A stretch of 39,207 bases of DNA from Micrococcaceae bacterium. GTDB lineage: Bacteria > Actinomycetota > Actinomycetes > Actinomycetales > Micrococcaceae. The stretch covers positions 1 through 39,207 of the forward strand of contig JAODMR010000067.1 of the NCBI GenBank assembly GCA_025465475.1. Reading direction: 5' to 3'. The number at the start of each line of letters is the position of its first letter. The first letter of the stretch is position 1. The translations under genes and the position numbers were made by a program. A model generated the notes under the pieces. That model ran no database searches and was not told where the DNA came from. It saw only the letters and a program-made list of their open reading frames with translations. Shown one piece after another: positions 1 through 7,849 of the stretch.

Positions 1-100
1 CCCCGGCAGCATCGGCCTGATGACCTACCTCTCCGGATCCGCGACCAACGCCCCCCTCACCGCCACCTTCGACGACCTCACGGTCAAAACCCTCCCCTAA
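1..100 (+). CDS. C-terminal end of a secreted beta-sandwich protein (5' end outside window)
   Basis: An open frame runs from the window edge (first full codon at base 2) to a TAA at 98-100, giving 32 residues. They align without gaps to the last residues of the secreted protein at 1168-3792: both have G-x-(I/V)-G-L-(M/L)-T-Y-(L/V)-S-G, then A-T-N, then F-D-(D/E)-L near the end. This is therefore the end of a paralogue carrying the same C-terminal concanavalin/LamG-like domain, and two related exported proteins flank the glycosyltransferase at 164. The rest of the protein lies outside the window, so whether it also has beta-propeller or PKD domains cannot be seen. A strong hairpin follows the stop at once. 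Confidence 0.8.
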   Translation, partial: PGSIGLMTYLSGSATNAPLTATFDDLTVKTLP

Positions 101-113
101 CCCCACACCCCAC

Positions 114-150
114 GGGCGGGCCGGACATCCCGGCCCGCCCCTTCTCCTTC
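114..150 (+). terminator. Intrinsic terminator after the upstream paralogue
   Basis: A perfect 11-bp GC stem (114-124 pairing with 130-140) with a 5-nt loop is followed by a pyrimidine-rich stretch at 141-150. It begins 13 bases after the TAA at 98-100 and ends just before the ribosome binding site of the next gene, so it should separate the two transcription units. Confidence 0.75.
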
Positions 151-163
151 GAAGGACCTCCAC

Positions 164-1144
164 ATGACATCGGGACCTGACTCAGCAGCATCCCTCCTGG
201 CTGGCGTTCGCCCGCTGGTCCGTAAGGCGAGGAAGCGGGCCAAACGGGCCGGCAGCGCGGTTTCCTCGGCCGCGCTGCGCCTGCAGAACGCCACCAGCAG
301 GCGCTCCATTCTTGGCAGCACCCCTGTCGTTGTTTCCCTGACAAGCTACGGGCAGCGGATCCAGGACGTTGCCGTGGCCATCGAATCCATCGCCCGTGGC
401 AGCAGCCGGCCGGAGCGACTGATCCTCTGGCTGGATGATCCCACCGCCTTCGCTTCCCTGCCGGAGGCCCTGCAGCGGCTGCAGCGGCGCGGCCTCGAAG
501 TGCGGCTAACGGAAAATCTGGGACCACACACCAAGTACTTTCCCTACGTTCACATGATGGCGTCCCATGAGCTGCCGATGGTGACCGCCGACGACGACAT
601 CATCTACCCCCGCCGCTGGCTCCGCGAACTTCACGCCGCCCACGTCCTGCACCCGGAGGACGTGAACTGCTTCTGGGCCAGCGAAATCAAGGTCGACCGC
701 GACCAGCTGGCCGGCTACCTCAGCTGGCCGAACTGCCGCGACACGCAGGCGTCCTTTGCGCACTTCGCGTTGGGGGTCTCCGGAGTCATCTACCCACCGG
801 CAATGCTGACGGAACTCGCTCGCCGCGGAACAGCCTTCCGCGCCTCCAGTCCCAGCGCAGATGACGTGTGGCTGCACTGGGTGGCGCTACGGTCCGGCGT
901 GCGGGTCCGGCAACTTGGTCCCGTTCCGCGGCACTTCCCCATCATCCCGGGCAGCCAGGAAACGGCGTTGATGCAGACCAATAACATCGCCGGTGCCGGC
1001 AACGATGCCTGGATCCGTGGGCTCTACACCAACGGTGACGTAACTGTCATCTCCGAAACCGCCCATACCCCCGCCCGCTTTCCTCACACGCAAGGAGGTC
1101 CTTCCGCCGTTCTACCGCCAAACCGGCTCCCGGTGAGCCGGTGA
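164..1144 (+). CDS. Glycosyltransferase, GT-A-like, polysaccharide locus
   Basis: 326 residues. A basic N-terminal stretch (about residues 20-30) precedes a compact GT-A-like domain starting at about residue 52 with V-V-V-S-L-T-S-Y-G. The acidic D-D-D-I-I-Y-P motif at about residues 143-149 occupies the place of the DXD metal/nucleotide-sugar site, and D-D-V-W at about 233 could carry a catalytic acid. No membrane segment or signal peptide is seen, so it should act at the cytoplasmic face. The ATG is preceded by AAGGA at 152-156. The next gene starts 23 bases after the stop; an 8-bp hairpin (1122-1129 with 1135-1142) overlaps the stop but has no T-tract. The family is assigned from the fold-like pattern and the neighbouring Wzx/Wzy/Wzz genes; donor and acceptor sugars cannot be told. 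Confidence 0.75.
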   Translation: MTSGPDSAASLLAGVRPLVRKARKRAKRAGSAVSSAALRLQNATSRRSILGSTPVVVSLTSYGQRIQDVAVAIESIARGSSRPERLILWLDDPTAFASLPEALQRLQRRGLEVRLTENLGPHTKYFPYVHMMASHELPMVTADDDIIYPRRWLRELHAAHVLHPEDVNCFWASEIKVDRDQLAGYLSWPNCRDTQASFAHFALGVSGVIYPPAMLTELARRGTAFRASSPSADDVWLHWVALRSGVRVRQLGPVPRHFPIIPGSQETALMQTNNIAGAGNDAWIRGLYTNGDVTVISETAHTPARFPHTQGGPSAVLPPNRLPVSR

Positions 1145-1167
1145 CACCGTGACAAGTTAGGCCAGCC

Positions 1168-3792
1168 ATGACCAGATCCTTCAACCTCCTGTCCCGGTCT
1201 CAGCTCCGGACTCCAACAGCCCGAAGCGATCTGCACCACCTGTTCCTTACCACCGTGGCTTCGGCCACCGCCCTGGCGCTTACCGCTCTGGGCGCCGCCT
1301 TGCTCAACGCGCCACCCGTGCGCGCAGACACCAACCCCATCCCGCCGGACGACTCCGTCACCGTCACCGCCGACGCCCTTCCCACAGCACAACTCAACGG
1401 CGTCGCCTGGCAGCAGGTGGTCGTCGGGAACACCGTCTACGTCGCCGGGAAATTCACCACCGCCCGCCCCGCCGGCGCCGCCGCCGGAACAAGCACAGTG
1501 ACCCGCAACAACATCCTGGCCTACGACCTCAGCACCGGCGTGCTGACCAGCTTTGCCCCCAACCTGAACGGACAGGCCCTCACCATCGCCGCCTCCCCGG
1601 ACGGCAGCCGCATCTACGTTGGCGGAGACTTCACCACCGTGAACGGCGTATCCCGGCTCAGGGCCGCGGCATTCAGTACGGCCACCGGAGAATTGCTGAC
1701 CACCTTCAACCCGCGCATGGGCGGCTCCGTCCGGGCCATCACCGCCACCGGCGACACCGTCTACCTCGGTGGCACCTTCACCGCCATCGGATCCACCGCC
1801 AGGTCCCGCCTGGCAGCCGTTCGTTCCGCTGACGGGGGATTGTTGCCCTGGAATCCTAACGCCAACGAGCGCGTCAACGCGCTCGTCGTCGCCCCTGACG
1901 CCCAGTCGGTGGTGATCGGAGGCGCGTTCTCCACCCTCAACGGGTCAAACAAGCCTGGCTACGGCCTGGGCCGCGTCAATGCCCTCACCGGCGCCAACCA
2001 GGCCTTCGCCGCCAACGATGTGGTCCGCAACGCCGGCACTGACTCCGCGATCCTGTCCTTGTCCTCCGACGGCACGAATGTCTACGGCACCGGCTACATC
2101 TACGGCACCGGCGGCAACCTGGAAGGCTCCTTCTCCGCCAACTGGTCCAACGGCGCCATCCGCTGGGTGGAGGACTGCCACGGTGACACCTATGGCATCT
2201 GGGCCTCCGAAACAGCCGTCTACACCGCTGGCCACGCGCACTACTGCGGCAACCTGGGCGGGTATCCGGAAGTCACCCCCCGGGTCTGGCACCGCGCCGT
2301 CGCCTTCAGCAAGCAGGCCACCGGCACCCTGACCAAGGACCCGTACGGGTACCCGAGCTTCACCGGAGTCGCCTCGCCACGGCTGCTCAACTGGTTCCCG
2401 GATCTCGACACCGGCACCGCCACCGGGCAAAACCAGGGACCCTGGGCGGTGGCTGGTAACAGCAACTACGTCGCCATGGCGGGGGAATTCCAAAACGTCA
2501 ACGGCAAGCCGCAGCAGGGACTGGTCCGCTTCGCCGTTTCCACCCTTGCGCCGAATGCGGAAGGTCCGCGGCTTGCCGGCGCGGCCACCAACCCGACGCT
2601 CAGCTACACCGGTCCCGGCGCGGTCCGCGTGCGCTGGCAAACCAACTGGGACCGGGACAACCGCAACCTGACGTACCGCGTCATGCGGGATGGAAACACT
2701 GCTTCCGAGGTCTACACCGTCGACGGTGTGTCCACCTTTTGGAGCCGTCCCACCCTTGAGTTCAATGACTCCGGGCTGAGCGCAGGAGACCACACCTACC
2801 GCATCTTCACCACCGACTGGAAAGGCAACGAGGTCCGCTCCGACGCCGTCACCGTGAACGTCGCCACCGGTGCGGGCACCACCAACGCCGCGCCAACGGC
2901 CTCCTTCACGGCAACGCCCGACGGGCTGACGGTGGCGGTCGACGGCTCCGACTCCAATGACCCGGACGGCACCATCACCGGGTACGCCTGGAACTACGGG
3001 GATGGTGCGACGGGTTCGGGCGTCAACGCCACCCACACCTACGCCACCGGCACGTACACCATCACCTTGACGGTCACCGACAACGGCGGCCAGCAAGGCA
3101 GCACGACGCGGGAAGTGACCGTTGCATCGCCCGACGACCCGCCGCCCGCCGGCGGGGCACTCGCCGTCGACGCGTTCGGCAGGACGGTTTCCGGCGGTTT
3201 CGGAACCGCTGACACCGGGGGCCCTTGGACCCTGAACGGATCGGCTGCACTGTTCTCAGTCGCCGGCGGAGCCGGGAACATCCGAGTGAGTGCGGGTGCA
3301 GGTCCCTCCGCCTATCTGGGCTCGGTCTCGTCGACCGGCACTGACTCGCAGGTCAGGATTTCCTTCGACAGGTTGGCCACCTCAAGCGGTTCCTACGCCT
3401 GGTTGAGTGGTCGGCGCGTGGACGGAGCCAACGATTACCGCGCGAAGGTGAACGTCTCGCCCTCCGGGGCGGTGCGTCTAGACGTGACCAAGCTAGCCGG
3501 TGGAACGGAAACGACCTTGACGTACCTGGTGGTGCCCGGCCTGCAGTACACGGCGAACAGCCAACTTTCGGTGCGCCTGCAGGTCACGGGAACCTCACCC
3601 AGTACCCTGCGCGCCAAGGTCTGGAAGGTCGGCAGCACTGAACCGTCCGACTGGCAGCTGACCGCCACCGATACGACGGCGGCGCTGCAGCGGGCCGGGG
3701 GAGTGGGGCTGCTGACGTACGTCTCAGGAGGCGCCACGAATGGCCCCGTCACCGTGGGGTTTGACGAACTGTCCGTGGAGTCAGTTCCCTGA
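1168..3792 (+). CDS. Secreted beta-propeller / PKD-domain protein
   Basis: 874 residues. A long signal peptide has its hydrophobic core at about 25-48 and likely cleavage after V-R-A at 53. Residues of roughly 85-450 contain several (I/V)-Y-(V/L)-(A/G)-G-x-F repeats of the delta-60/DUF5122 beta-propeller type. A fibronectin-III-like segment follows (about 475-567), then a PKD domain (about 572-656, with Y-x-W-x-Y-G-D-G) and a proline-rich linker. A C-terminal concanavalin/LamG-like sandwich (about 665-874) is shared with the fragment at 1-100. No sortase motif or C-terminal anchor is visible. Such modules usually bind carbohydrate or protein outside the cell; the location beside polysaccharide genes suggests a matrix protein (inference). 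The ribosome binding site is weak (TTAGG at 1157-1161) and the gene closely follows the glycosyltransferase, so coupling is likely. Confidence 0.8.
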   Translation: MTRSFNLLSRSQLRTPTARSDLHHLFLTTVASATALALTALGAALLNAPPVRADTNPIPPDDSVTVTADALPTAQLNGVAWQQVVVGNTVYVAGKFTTARPAGAAAGTSTVTRNNILAYDLSTGVLTSFAPNLNGQALTIAASPDGSRIYVGGDFTTVNGVSRLRAAAFSTATGELLTTFNPRMGGSVRAITATGDTVYLGGTFTAIGSTARSRLAAVRSADGGLLPWNPNANERVNALVVAPDAQSVVIGGAFSTLNGSNKPGYGLGRVNALTGANQAFAANDVVRNAGTDSAILSLSSDGTNVYGTGYIYGTGGNLEGSFSANWSNGAIRWVEDCHGDTYGIWASETAVYTAGHAHYCGNLGGYPEVTPRVWHRAVAFSKQATGTLTKDPYGYPSFTGVASPRLLNWFPDLDTGTATGQNQGPWAVAGNSNYVAMAGEFQNVNGKPQQGLVRFAVSTLAPNAEGPRLAGAATNPTLSYTGPGAVRVRWQTNWDRDNRNLTYRVMRDGNTASEVYTVDGVSTFWSRPTLEFNDSGLSAGDHTYRIFTTDWKGNEVRSDAVTVNVATGAGTTNAAPTASFTATPDGLTVAVDGSDSNDPDGTITGYAWNYGDGATGSGVNATHTYATGTYTITLTVTDNGGQQGSTTREVTVASPDDPPPAGGALAVDAFGRTVSGGFGTADTGGPWTLNGSAALFSVAGGAGNIRVSAGAGPSAYLGSVSSTGTDSQVRISFDRLATSSGSYAWLSGRRVDGANDYRAKVNVSPSGAVRLDVTKLAGGTETTLTYLVVPGLQYTANSQLSVRLQVTGTSPSTLRAKVWKVGSTEPSDWQLTATDTTAALQRAGGVGLLTYVSGGATNGPVTVGFDELSVESVP

Positions 3793-3811
3793 CCTGCAGC
3801 AGCCCAACAGG

Positions 3812-3850
3812 AGGCCGACGGCGGGACGTGCCTTCCGCCGTCGGCCTTTT
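3812..3850 (+). terminator. Strong intrinsic terminator
   Basis: A perfect 12-bp stem (3813-3824 with 3835-3846, extendable by one A-T pair) with a 10-nt loop is followed by TTTT at 3847-3850. It lies 20 bases past the stop of the secreted protein and just before the end of the convergent GT2 gene. On the opposite strand there is no T-tract, so it should act mainly on plus-strand transcripts. Confidence 0.9.
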
Positions 3851-3872
3851 CCCTGCCCAGGCCCGATGAGGG

Positions 3873-4805
3873 TCAGTCCCGGCGATACTCGCTGTACCTG
3901 GCGCCCAGAGCCCCAGTGGTCATGCCTGCGCCGCGGGCCAGCGTCCGCAGCCCCTTGGCCTGTCGTCGCGGTGACCCGGACAGGGTGCCAAGAGCCGCCT
4001 TGGCCGCCCCTCCGGCGACCCGGGCCGCGCCGGAACCCAAAAGCCGGGCGCGCAACCAGAGTCCCGGGCCGCTGCCGGTGGCCAGTTCCAGGCTCACCCG
4101 GCTCCAGCTGTTTCCACTGCTGTACGCCCGGCGCAACACCCAAGAGCGGGTCAACCTCGAATCCGGCACCCGGTCCATCACAATCGCTTCGTCGCACCAC
4201 ACCATGGTTCCGCCCCGCTGCACCAACTGCCGTGTGAACAGGGTGTCCTCTCCGCCCATCAGGCCGAACCCGGCATTGAAATCCAGTCCCAGGGCCCGCA
4301 CCTGATCCATGTCGAGCAGAAGGTTGTTGGTCGCGGCCACATCCAGGACGGTGCCCGTAGGCAGCCGCCGACGCCGGAAAAACTCACCGGCAGTGATCCA
4401 GGGGTCAGGAGTGCTGGCGTACTCGGAAATCACCGGGCCCACCACCGCAGTGGCACCCGTTTCGGCCTGCAGTTTGAGCAACGACGACAGCCAGTCCGGG
4501 GAGGGAACCTCGTCGTCGTCGATGAACACCAGCAGGAGGGCCTCCGCGGCCTCGGCCAAGGCCCTGCTTCGCGCCGCAGCTATTCCTGGCCGGGGCTCGT
4601 GGACGTAGCGGATCATCCCGTTGGCCAAATCCTGCACCTGGCCGCGGGCACCGGCGTCGGGGTCGTTGTCGATAACCAGTACGGAAGCAGGCAGCGGAGC
4701 AGCTTCGGCCTGGCGGATCAGCGCCGGCAGCACAGCCGCCAAATCATCGGGTCGTCGGTACGTCAGCACGGCGATGATCAGGGCGGAAGCGGTGGGGAAC
4801 GCCAC
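3873..4805 (-). CDS. Glycosyltransferase family 2
   Basis: 310 residues from a GTG at 4805, chosen because AAAGGA lies 6 bases upstream (TCCTTT at 4812-4817 on the plus strand) and because the GT2 core begins directly after it. An ATG 13 codons upstream lacks such a site. The Rossmann-like start I-I-A-V-L-T-Y-R-R-P is followed by V-I-D-N-D, the G-I-A-A-A-R-S-R-A helix, and F-I-D-D-D-E, which holds the metal-binding DXD. G-G-E-D-T-L-F further on fits the catalytic/acceptor region of this family. The basic C-terminal 70 residues are probably membrane-associated, but no clear transmembrane helix is seen. The gene is separated from wzx by 129 bases and so may have its own promoter. It likely adds one sugar of the repeat unit; the sugar is unknown. 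Confidence 0.88.
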   Translation of the reverse strand: MAFPTASALIIAVLTYRRPDDLAAVLPALIRQAEAAPLPASVLVIDNDPDAGARGQVQDLANGMIRYVHEPRPGIAAARSRALAEAAEALLLVFIDDDEVPSPDWLSSLLKLQAETGATAVVGPVISEYASTPDPWITAGEFFRRRRLPTGTVLDVAATNNLLLDMDQVRALGLDFNAGFGLMGGEDTLFTRQLVQRGGTMVWCDEAIVMDRVPDSRLTRSWVLRRAYSSGNSWSRVSLELATGSGPGLWLRARLLGSGAARVAGGAAKAALGTLSGSPRRQAKGLRTLARGAGMTTGALGARYSEYRRD

Positions 4806-4907
4806 GAGGGGTCCTTTCAGTGTTCCTGAACCCCGACGGGGCAACAGGTGGGTGAGGGCTCAACAGGATGCCGGACGAAGCGGTGTGGAGTGTGTTCGTG
4901 CCGTTGC

Positions 4908-4951
4908 GTCAGCGCCGCCGGCCCGGAAGCGCCGTCAGCGCCGCCGGCCCG
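4908..4951. repeat. 18-bp direct repeat across the wzx stop codon
   Basis: The 18 bases at 4908-4925 recur exactly at 4934-4951. The second copy encodes the final Gly-Arg-Arg-Arg and stop of the flippase gene read on the minus strand, so the first copy is a duplicate of the gene end 26 bases downstream. The rest of 4806-4934 shows only a weak CCCC/GGGG hairpin near 4832. Confidence 0.85.
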
Positions 4952-6446
4952 TCAGGGTGAGCAGCCGGGACAGGAAGACGTTGGTGCGTGCGCGGTGCAC
5001 CAGGAGCAGCACCAGCAGGGCGCAGCAGGCGAACGCAGCGAACCCCAGCAGCACGGTGGCCAGTCCATCCAGGGGCAGCAGGTCGACGGCCAGGTAGGCG
5101 GCCGCCCCCCACAGGCTCGCGTGGATGGCAGGCCAGATCGTTGCCAGCTGGGTGCCCACGGAAGCTCCGCACAACCGCGACTGAATGACCAGCAGGACCG
5201 GAGTGAGCAGGAACCCGCCGGCGGCGTAGCCAACAGCCACCCACAGCAGCCCGAACTGCAGGCCGATCACGATGCCTGACACCTGGGCGACGGTAGCGAG
5301 GAGCTCGTACTTCAGGTTCAGCCCCGCCTTGCCCATGCCACGCATCAGGGACGGAGTGATGAAGAAGATGGTTTCCCGAGCGCCGGCGATGGCCAATACC
5401 GTCAGCAGGGGAGCAGCGCCGGCCCACTCGGAGCCAAGCACCAGCTGCACCAGGGAGGGCGCGGCGCAGGCCGTGAAGACCATCACCGGGACCACCAGCA
5501 TGGACAGGACCTGCATGGTCTTCAACAGGTTCGCCGAGAGCAGCGCCTTGTCCCCGGAGGTGCGGGAAAAGACCGGGAACATCACCCGGTTCACTGTCTG
5601 GCCAAAGAGCATCACCGGCATGGCCAGCACCCGGTAGGCCATTCCATACAACGAGAGGTTGGCCACGCCCAAGAAGCGGCCGACCAGGATGTTGTCGATA
5701 TTCCGGGAGAAATAGGCCAGCCCGTTGACTCCGAAAATGCCCACACTAAAGGCAAGCAGGGGCCGCACCTCACCGAGCCGGAGGTTCGGCACCGGGCCCT
5801 TCGCGGCAATTATCAGGACCAGGCCCGCCACCACGTCAGTGGCAATGACCTGGTACACCACCGCGAAGTAGTTCGCACCCAGCAGCGCCGCTGCGACGCC
5901 GGCGATGGCGCCCAGGCCCGAACCGGCGACGTCGGAAATGGTGATGCCCTTGAACTGCAGCTCCCTTGACAGCATCGCCCGGGGGGCAACGGCTGCTGCC
6001 TTCAGGGGCAGGGCAACGGCCAGGATCTGCAGCACCGTGACGAGTTCCGGAACGTTGAAGAACGTTGCCAACGCGGGGGCCAGGAACCAGGTCAGGGCGG
6101 CCAGCACGACAGCCGTCAGCAGGTTCAACGTGAAAATGGCGCCCGGCGCCCGGGCGGTGAGCTGGGGTCGTTGGACCAGGGCGGCTGAGAGTCCCTGGTC
6201 CAGCAGCAAGGTCGCCAGGACGATGTAGATGCTGGCTACGCTGATGATGCCGTAGCTCGCCGGGCCCAGGATGCGCGCCAGTGCCAGGGCGCAGAGGATC
6301 TGAAAGCCCTGCCGCCCGACGACCGCCAGTAATGACCAGCGGACGCCGGTTACCGCTTTGTGCTGTTGGAAGGCTCCGGATCCGGCGTCGGCGGGAACTT
6401 CCGGTCGGAGCTCGGGTTCCCTGGTTGCCTGCCTGTTCCTGTTCAC
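4935..6446 (-). CDS. Wzx-like polysaccharide flippase (MOP superfamily)
   Basis: 503 residues. After a hydrophilic N-terminus of about 35 residues come roughly 12-14 hydrophobic segments. The pattern R-W-S-L-L-A-V-V-G-R-Q-G-F-Q-I, followed by G-P-A-S-Y-G-I-I-S-V-A, is typical of lipopolysaccharide/teichuronic-acid flippases of the polysaccharide-synthesis family. N-R-V-M-F-P-V-F-S at about residue 285 is also characteristic. These proteins move lipid-linked repeat units across the cytoplasmic membrane for Wzy-type polymerisation. The GTG start at 6446 lies in a GTGA shared with the stop of the GT4 gene, which indicates translational coupling. It fits with the Wzz- and Wzy-like genes encoded divergently. 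Confidence 0.88.
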   Translation of the reverse strand: MNRNRQATREPELRPEVPADAGSGAFQQHKAVTGVRWSLLAVVGRQGFQILCALALARILGPASYGIISVASIYIVLATLLLDQGLSAALVQRPQLTARAPGAIFTLNLLTAVVLAALTWFLAPALATFFNVPELVTVLQILAVALPLKAAAVAPRAMLSRELQFKGITISDVAGSGLGAIAGVAAALLGANYFAVVYQVIATDVVAGLVLIIAAKGPVPNLRLGEVRPLLAFSVGIFGVNGLAYFSRNIDNILVGRFLGVANLSLYGMAYRVLAMPVMLFGQTVNRVMFPVFSRTSGDKALLSANLLKTMQVLSMLVVPVMVFTACAAPSLVQLVLGSEWAGAAPLLTVLAIAGARETIFFITPSLMRGMGKAGLNLKYELLATVAQVSGIVIGLQFGLLWVAVGYAAGGFLLTPVLLVIQSRLCGASVGTQLATIWPAIHASLWGAAAYLAVDLLPLDGLATVLLGFAAFACCALLVLLLVHRARTNVFLSRLLTLTGRRR

Positions 6447-7603
6447 CGCCGCGCGCCCACCACGGCGGCAACGGCATCCGAAAGGGCTGTGCGATAGCCT
6501 GCCGGGCTGTGCTTGCGGTCGGCGGCAGCGGCGTCGGCGTTGGCGGACATGGCAAAACTGTCCCAGTTCTGCCGCACCTTTTCCAGCGCGTCCGCCAAGG
6601 CCAGCATGTCGCCAGGCCCGACGAATTGCGCACTCGCGTATCCGGCTGCGGCCTCCCGCAGACCGGACGTGTCGCTGACCACCAGCGGCCGACCGGCCAG
6701 CAACGTCTCCACGGCGGTGTTACCGAACGGTTCATCCAGGCGTGAGGTCACGACGGCGACGTCGCAGGCCTGGCGGAAGGCTGACACATCCTCGTGGAAC
6801 CCATGGAACGTCACCACGTCCTGTAGCCCCTGCCGGTCCACCGAATTCCGCAGCCCCTGCTCGTAGTCCTCATATCCCGGATAGACGGCACCGACCACGT
6901 CAAGCACCGCCGGAACCCCGCGTTTGCGCAGCTCGGCCACGGCATCCAAAGCCACATCCACGCCCTTGCGCCACGAAAGCCTGCCCACGTAAAGGATTCG
7001 AAGCGGGCCGGTGATGGAAGCCCGGGCAGGGGAAGGCGTTCCCGGCCCCGGTACACCGTTGTAGATCACCTGCGCCCTGCCTTCCAGGAGCGGCAACGAC
7101 TTTGCGTGCAACTCGGCACTGTACCTGCTGTTCGCGACGATAGCGTTGGCCAGCAGCAAGGGGGTGGCCAGGGCGGCCCGCAAAATCCGCGGAGCGCTGC
7201 CTTCCGCCTCGTGCACATGGGTCAGGACGGGCGTACGGGTCAACCGTCCCAGGACGGGCCACAACGGGATCGTTATGGTATTGACATAGATTACGTCCGG
7301 ATTGGTCTGCCGGATCAGCTGCAAACCCTTGATCGTCCCGGCAATCGTTCCGCCCAGCAGGCGCACCAATCCGGACGGACTCATCAAGCTCTTGCGCAGT
7401 ACCGGCGTTTGTCCCCGCACCGTTCGGATGCCCCGGCGCTGCAGCTCCGGAATCAGCGGCCCATCCACAGGCACAGTCACCAGCACCCTCCAGCCGCGTT
7501 CCAGGAACCCATCAACGCTCTCCAGCAGGACCCGGTCGGTTCCATACAGTTCACTGCTTGGATGGGCCACCAGGACCTTTAAGGCCGTCTTTTCCTGCTC
7601 CAT
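6443..7603 (-). CDS. Glycosyltransferase family 4 (GT-B fold)
   Basis: 386 residues with two Rossmann-like halves. The N-terminal half begins K-V-L-V-A-H-P-S-S-E-L-Y-G-T-D-R, with the glycine-containing acceptor loop. The C-terminal half begins I-L-Y-V-G-R-L-S-W-R-K-G-V-D and contains the nucleotide-sugar site D-E-P-F-G-N-T-A-V-E, the E-x7-E motif of retaining GT4 enzymes, at about residue 290. No signal peptide is present, so it should be a cytoplasmic or peripheral membrane enzyme. The ATG at 7603 is preceded by a purine-rich AGGGGGAG. The stop overlaps the start of wzx by four bases, so the two form an operon. It likely adds one sugar to the lipid-linked repeat unit; its specificity cannot be told from sequence. 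Confidence 0.9.
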   Translation of the reverse strand: MEQEKTALKVLVAHPSSELYGTDRVLLESVDGFLERGWRVLVTVPVDGPLIPELQRRGIRTVRGQTPVLRKSLMSPSGLVRLLGGTIAGTIKGLQLIRQTNPDVIYVNTITIPLWPVLGRLTRTPVLTHVHEAEGSAPRILRAALATPLLLANAIVANSRYSAELHAKSLPLLEGRAQVIYNGVPGPGTPSPARASITGPLRILYVGRLSWRKGVDVALDAVAELRKRGVPAVLDVVGAVYPGYEDYEQGLRNSVDRQGLQDVVTFHGFHEDVSAFRQACDVAVVTSRLDEPFGNTAVETLLAGRPLVVSDTSGLREAAAGYASAQFVGPGDMLALADALEKVRQNWDSFAMSANADAAAADRKHSPAGYRTALSDAVAAVVGARR

Positions 7604-7771
7604 GCTCCCCCTAGGACAATTTCAGTGATCTGCATCGGACACAGAGCCCCCACGGAGCACTCAACTGCTTGACGCCATCCTAGGCGCGGCTGTCAAGAGG
7701 GCTACCGGCCGGCAGCGCAATGTAGTAAGACTTATCGGGTGATGCAGAGGCGCCACGGGGGAGGCGCACGT
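7604..7771. promoter_or_regulatory. Divergent control region between the GT4-wzx and wzz-wzy operons
   Basis: These 168 bases lie between two outward-facing operons and should hold both promoters. An inverted repeat CTTGAC-N18-GTCAAG (7668-7673 and 7692-7697) is the clearest element. Each arm contains a TTGAC that could be a -35 box (plus: TTGACG at 7669; minus: TTGACA reading left from 7696), but no well-spaced -10 box is evident for either. It could instead be an operator. The strong ribosome binding site at 7757-7764 belongs to the short reading frame that follows. Confidence 0.4.
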
Positions 7772-7849
7772 ATGTCCCTGTGGATTTGGGTCCTTGGCGC
7801 GCGCCGGAACAATTCGTGTTCCCCGTGGAGAAATGGCAGGTCCCAGTAG
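7772..7849 (+). CDS. Possible 25-residue leader peptide coupled to the Wzz-kinase gene
   Basis: An ATG at 7772 lies 7 bases after GGGGGAGG (7757-7764), the best Shine-Dalgarno sequence in this part of the window. The frame encodes 25 residues, rich in tryptophan (three) and arginine, and ends with TAG at 7847-7849. The last base of that stop is the first base of the GTG start of the Wzz-kinase gene. This arrangement is what a translationally coupled leader would look like. No homology is recognised, and the peptide itself may have no function; the reading frame may serve only to deliver ribosomes to the next start. The alternative is that this strong site drives the in-frame GTG at 7780, but its spacing of 15 bases is poor. 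Confidence 0.45.
   Translation: MSLWIWVLGARRNNSCSPWRNGRSQ

Noticed and set aside
1945-3096. Long minus-strand open frame of 383 codons opposite the secreted PKD protein
   Set aside because: It is a high-GC antisense shadow: composition is Gly/Val/Arg-rich without any domain pattern, and the plus-strand protein has clear domains and a signal peptide.
7780-7848. Longer Wzz-kinase starting at GTG 7780
   Set aside because: The ribosome binding site is 15 bases away and fits the ATG at 7772 instead. The added 23 residues do not resemble Wzz N-termini. Kept only as an alternative.
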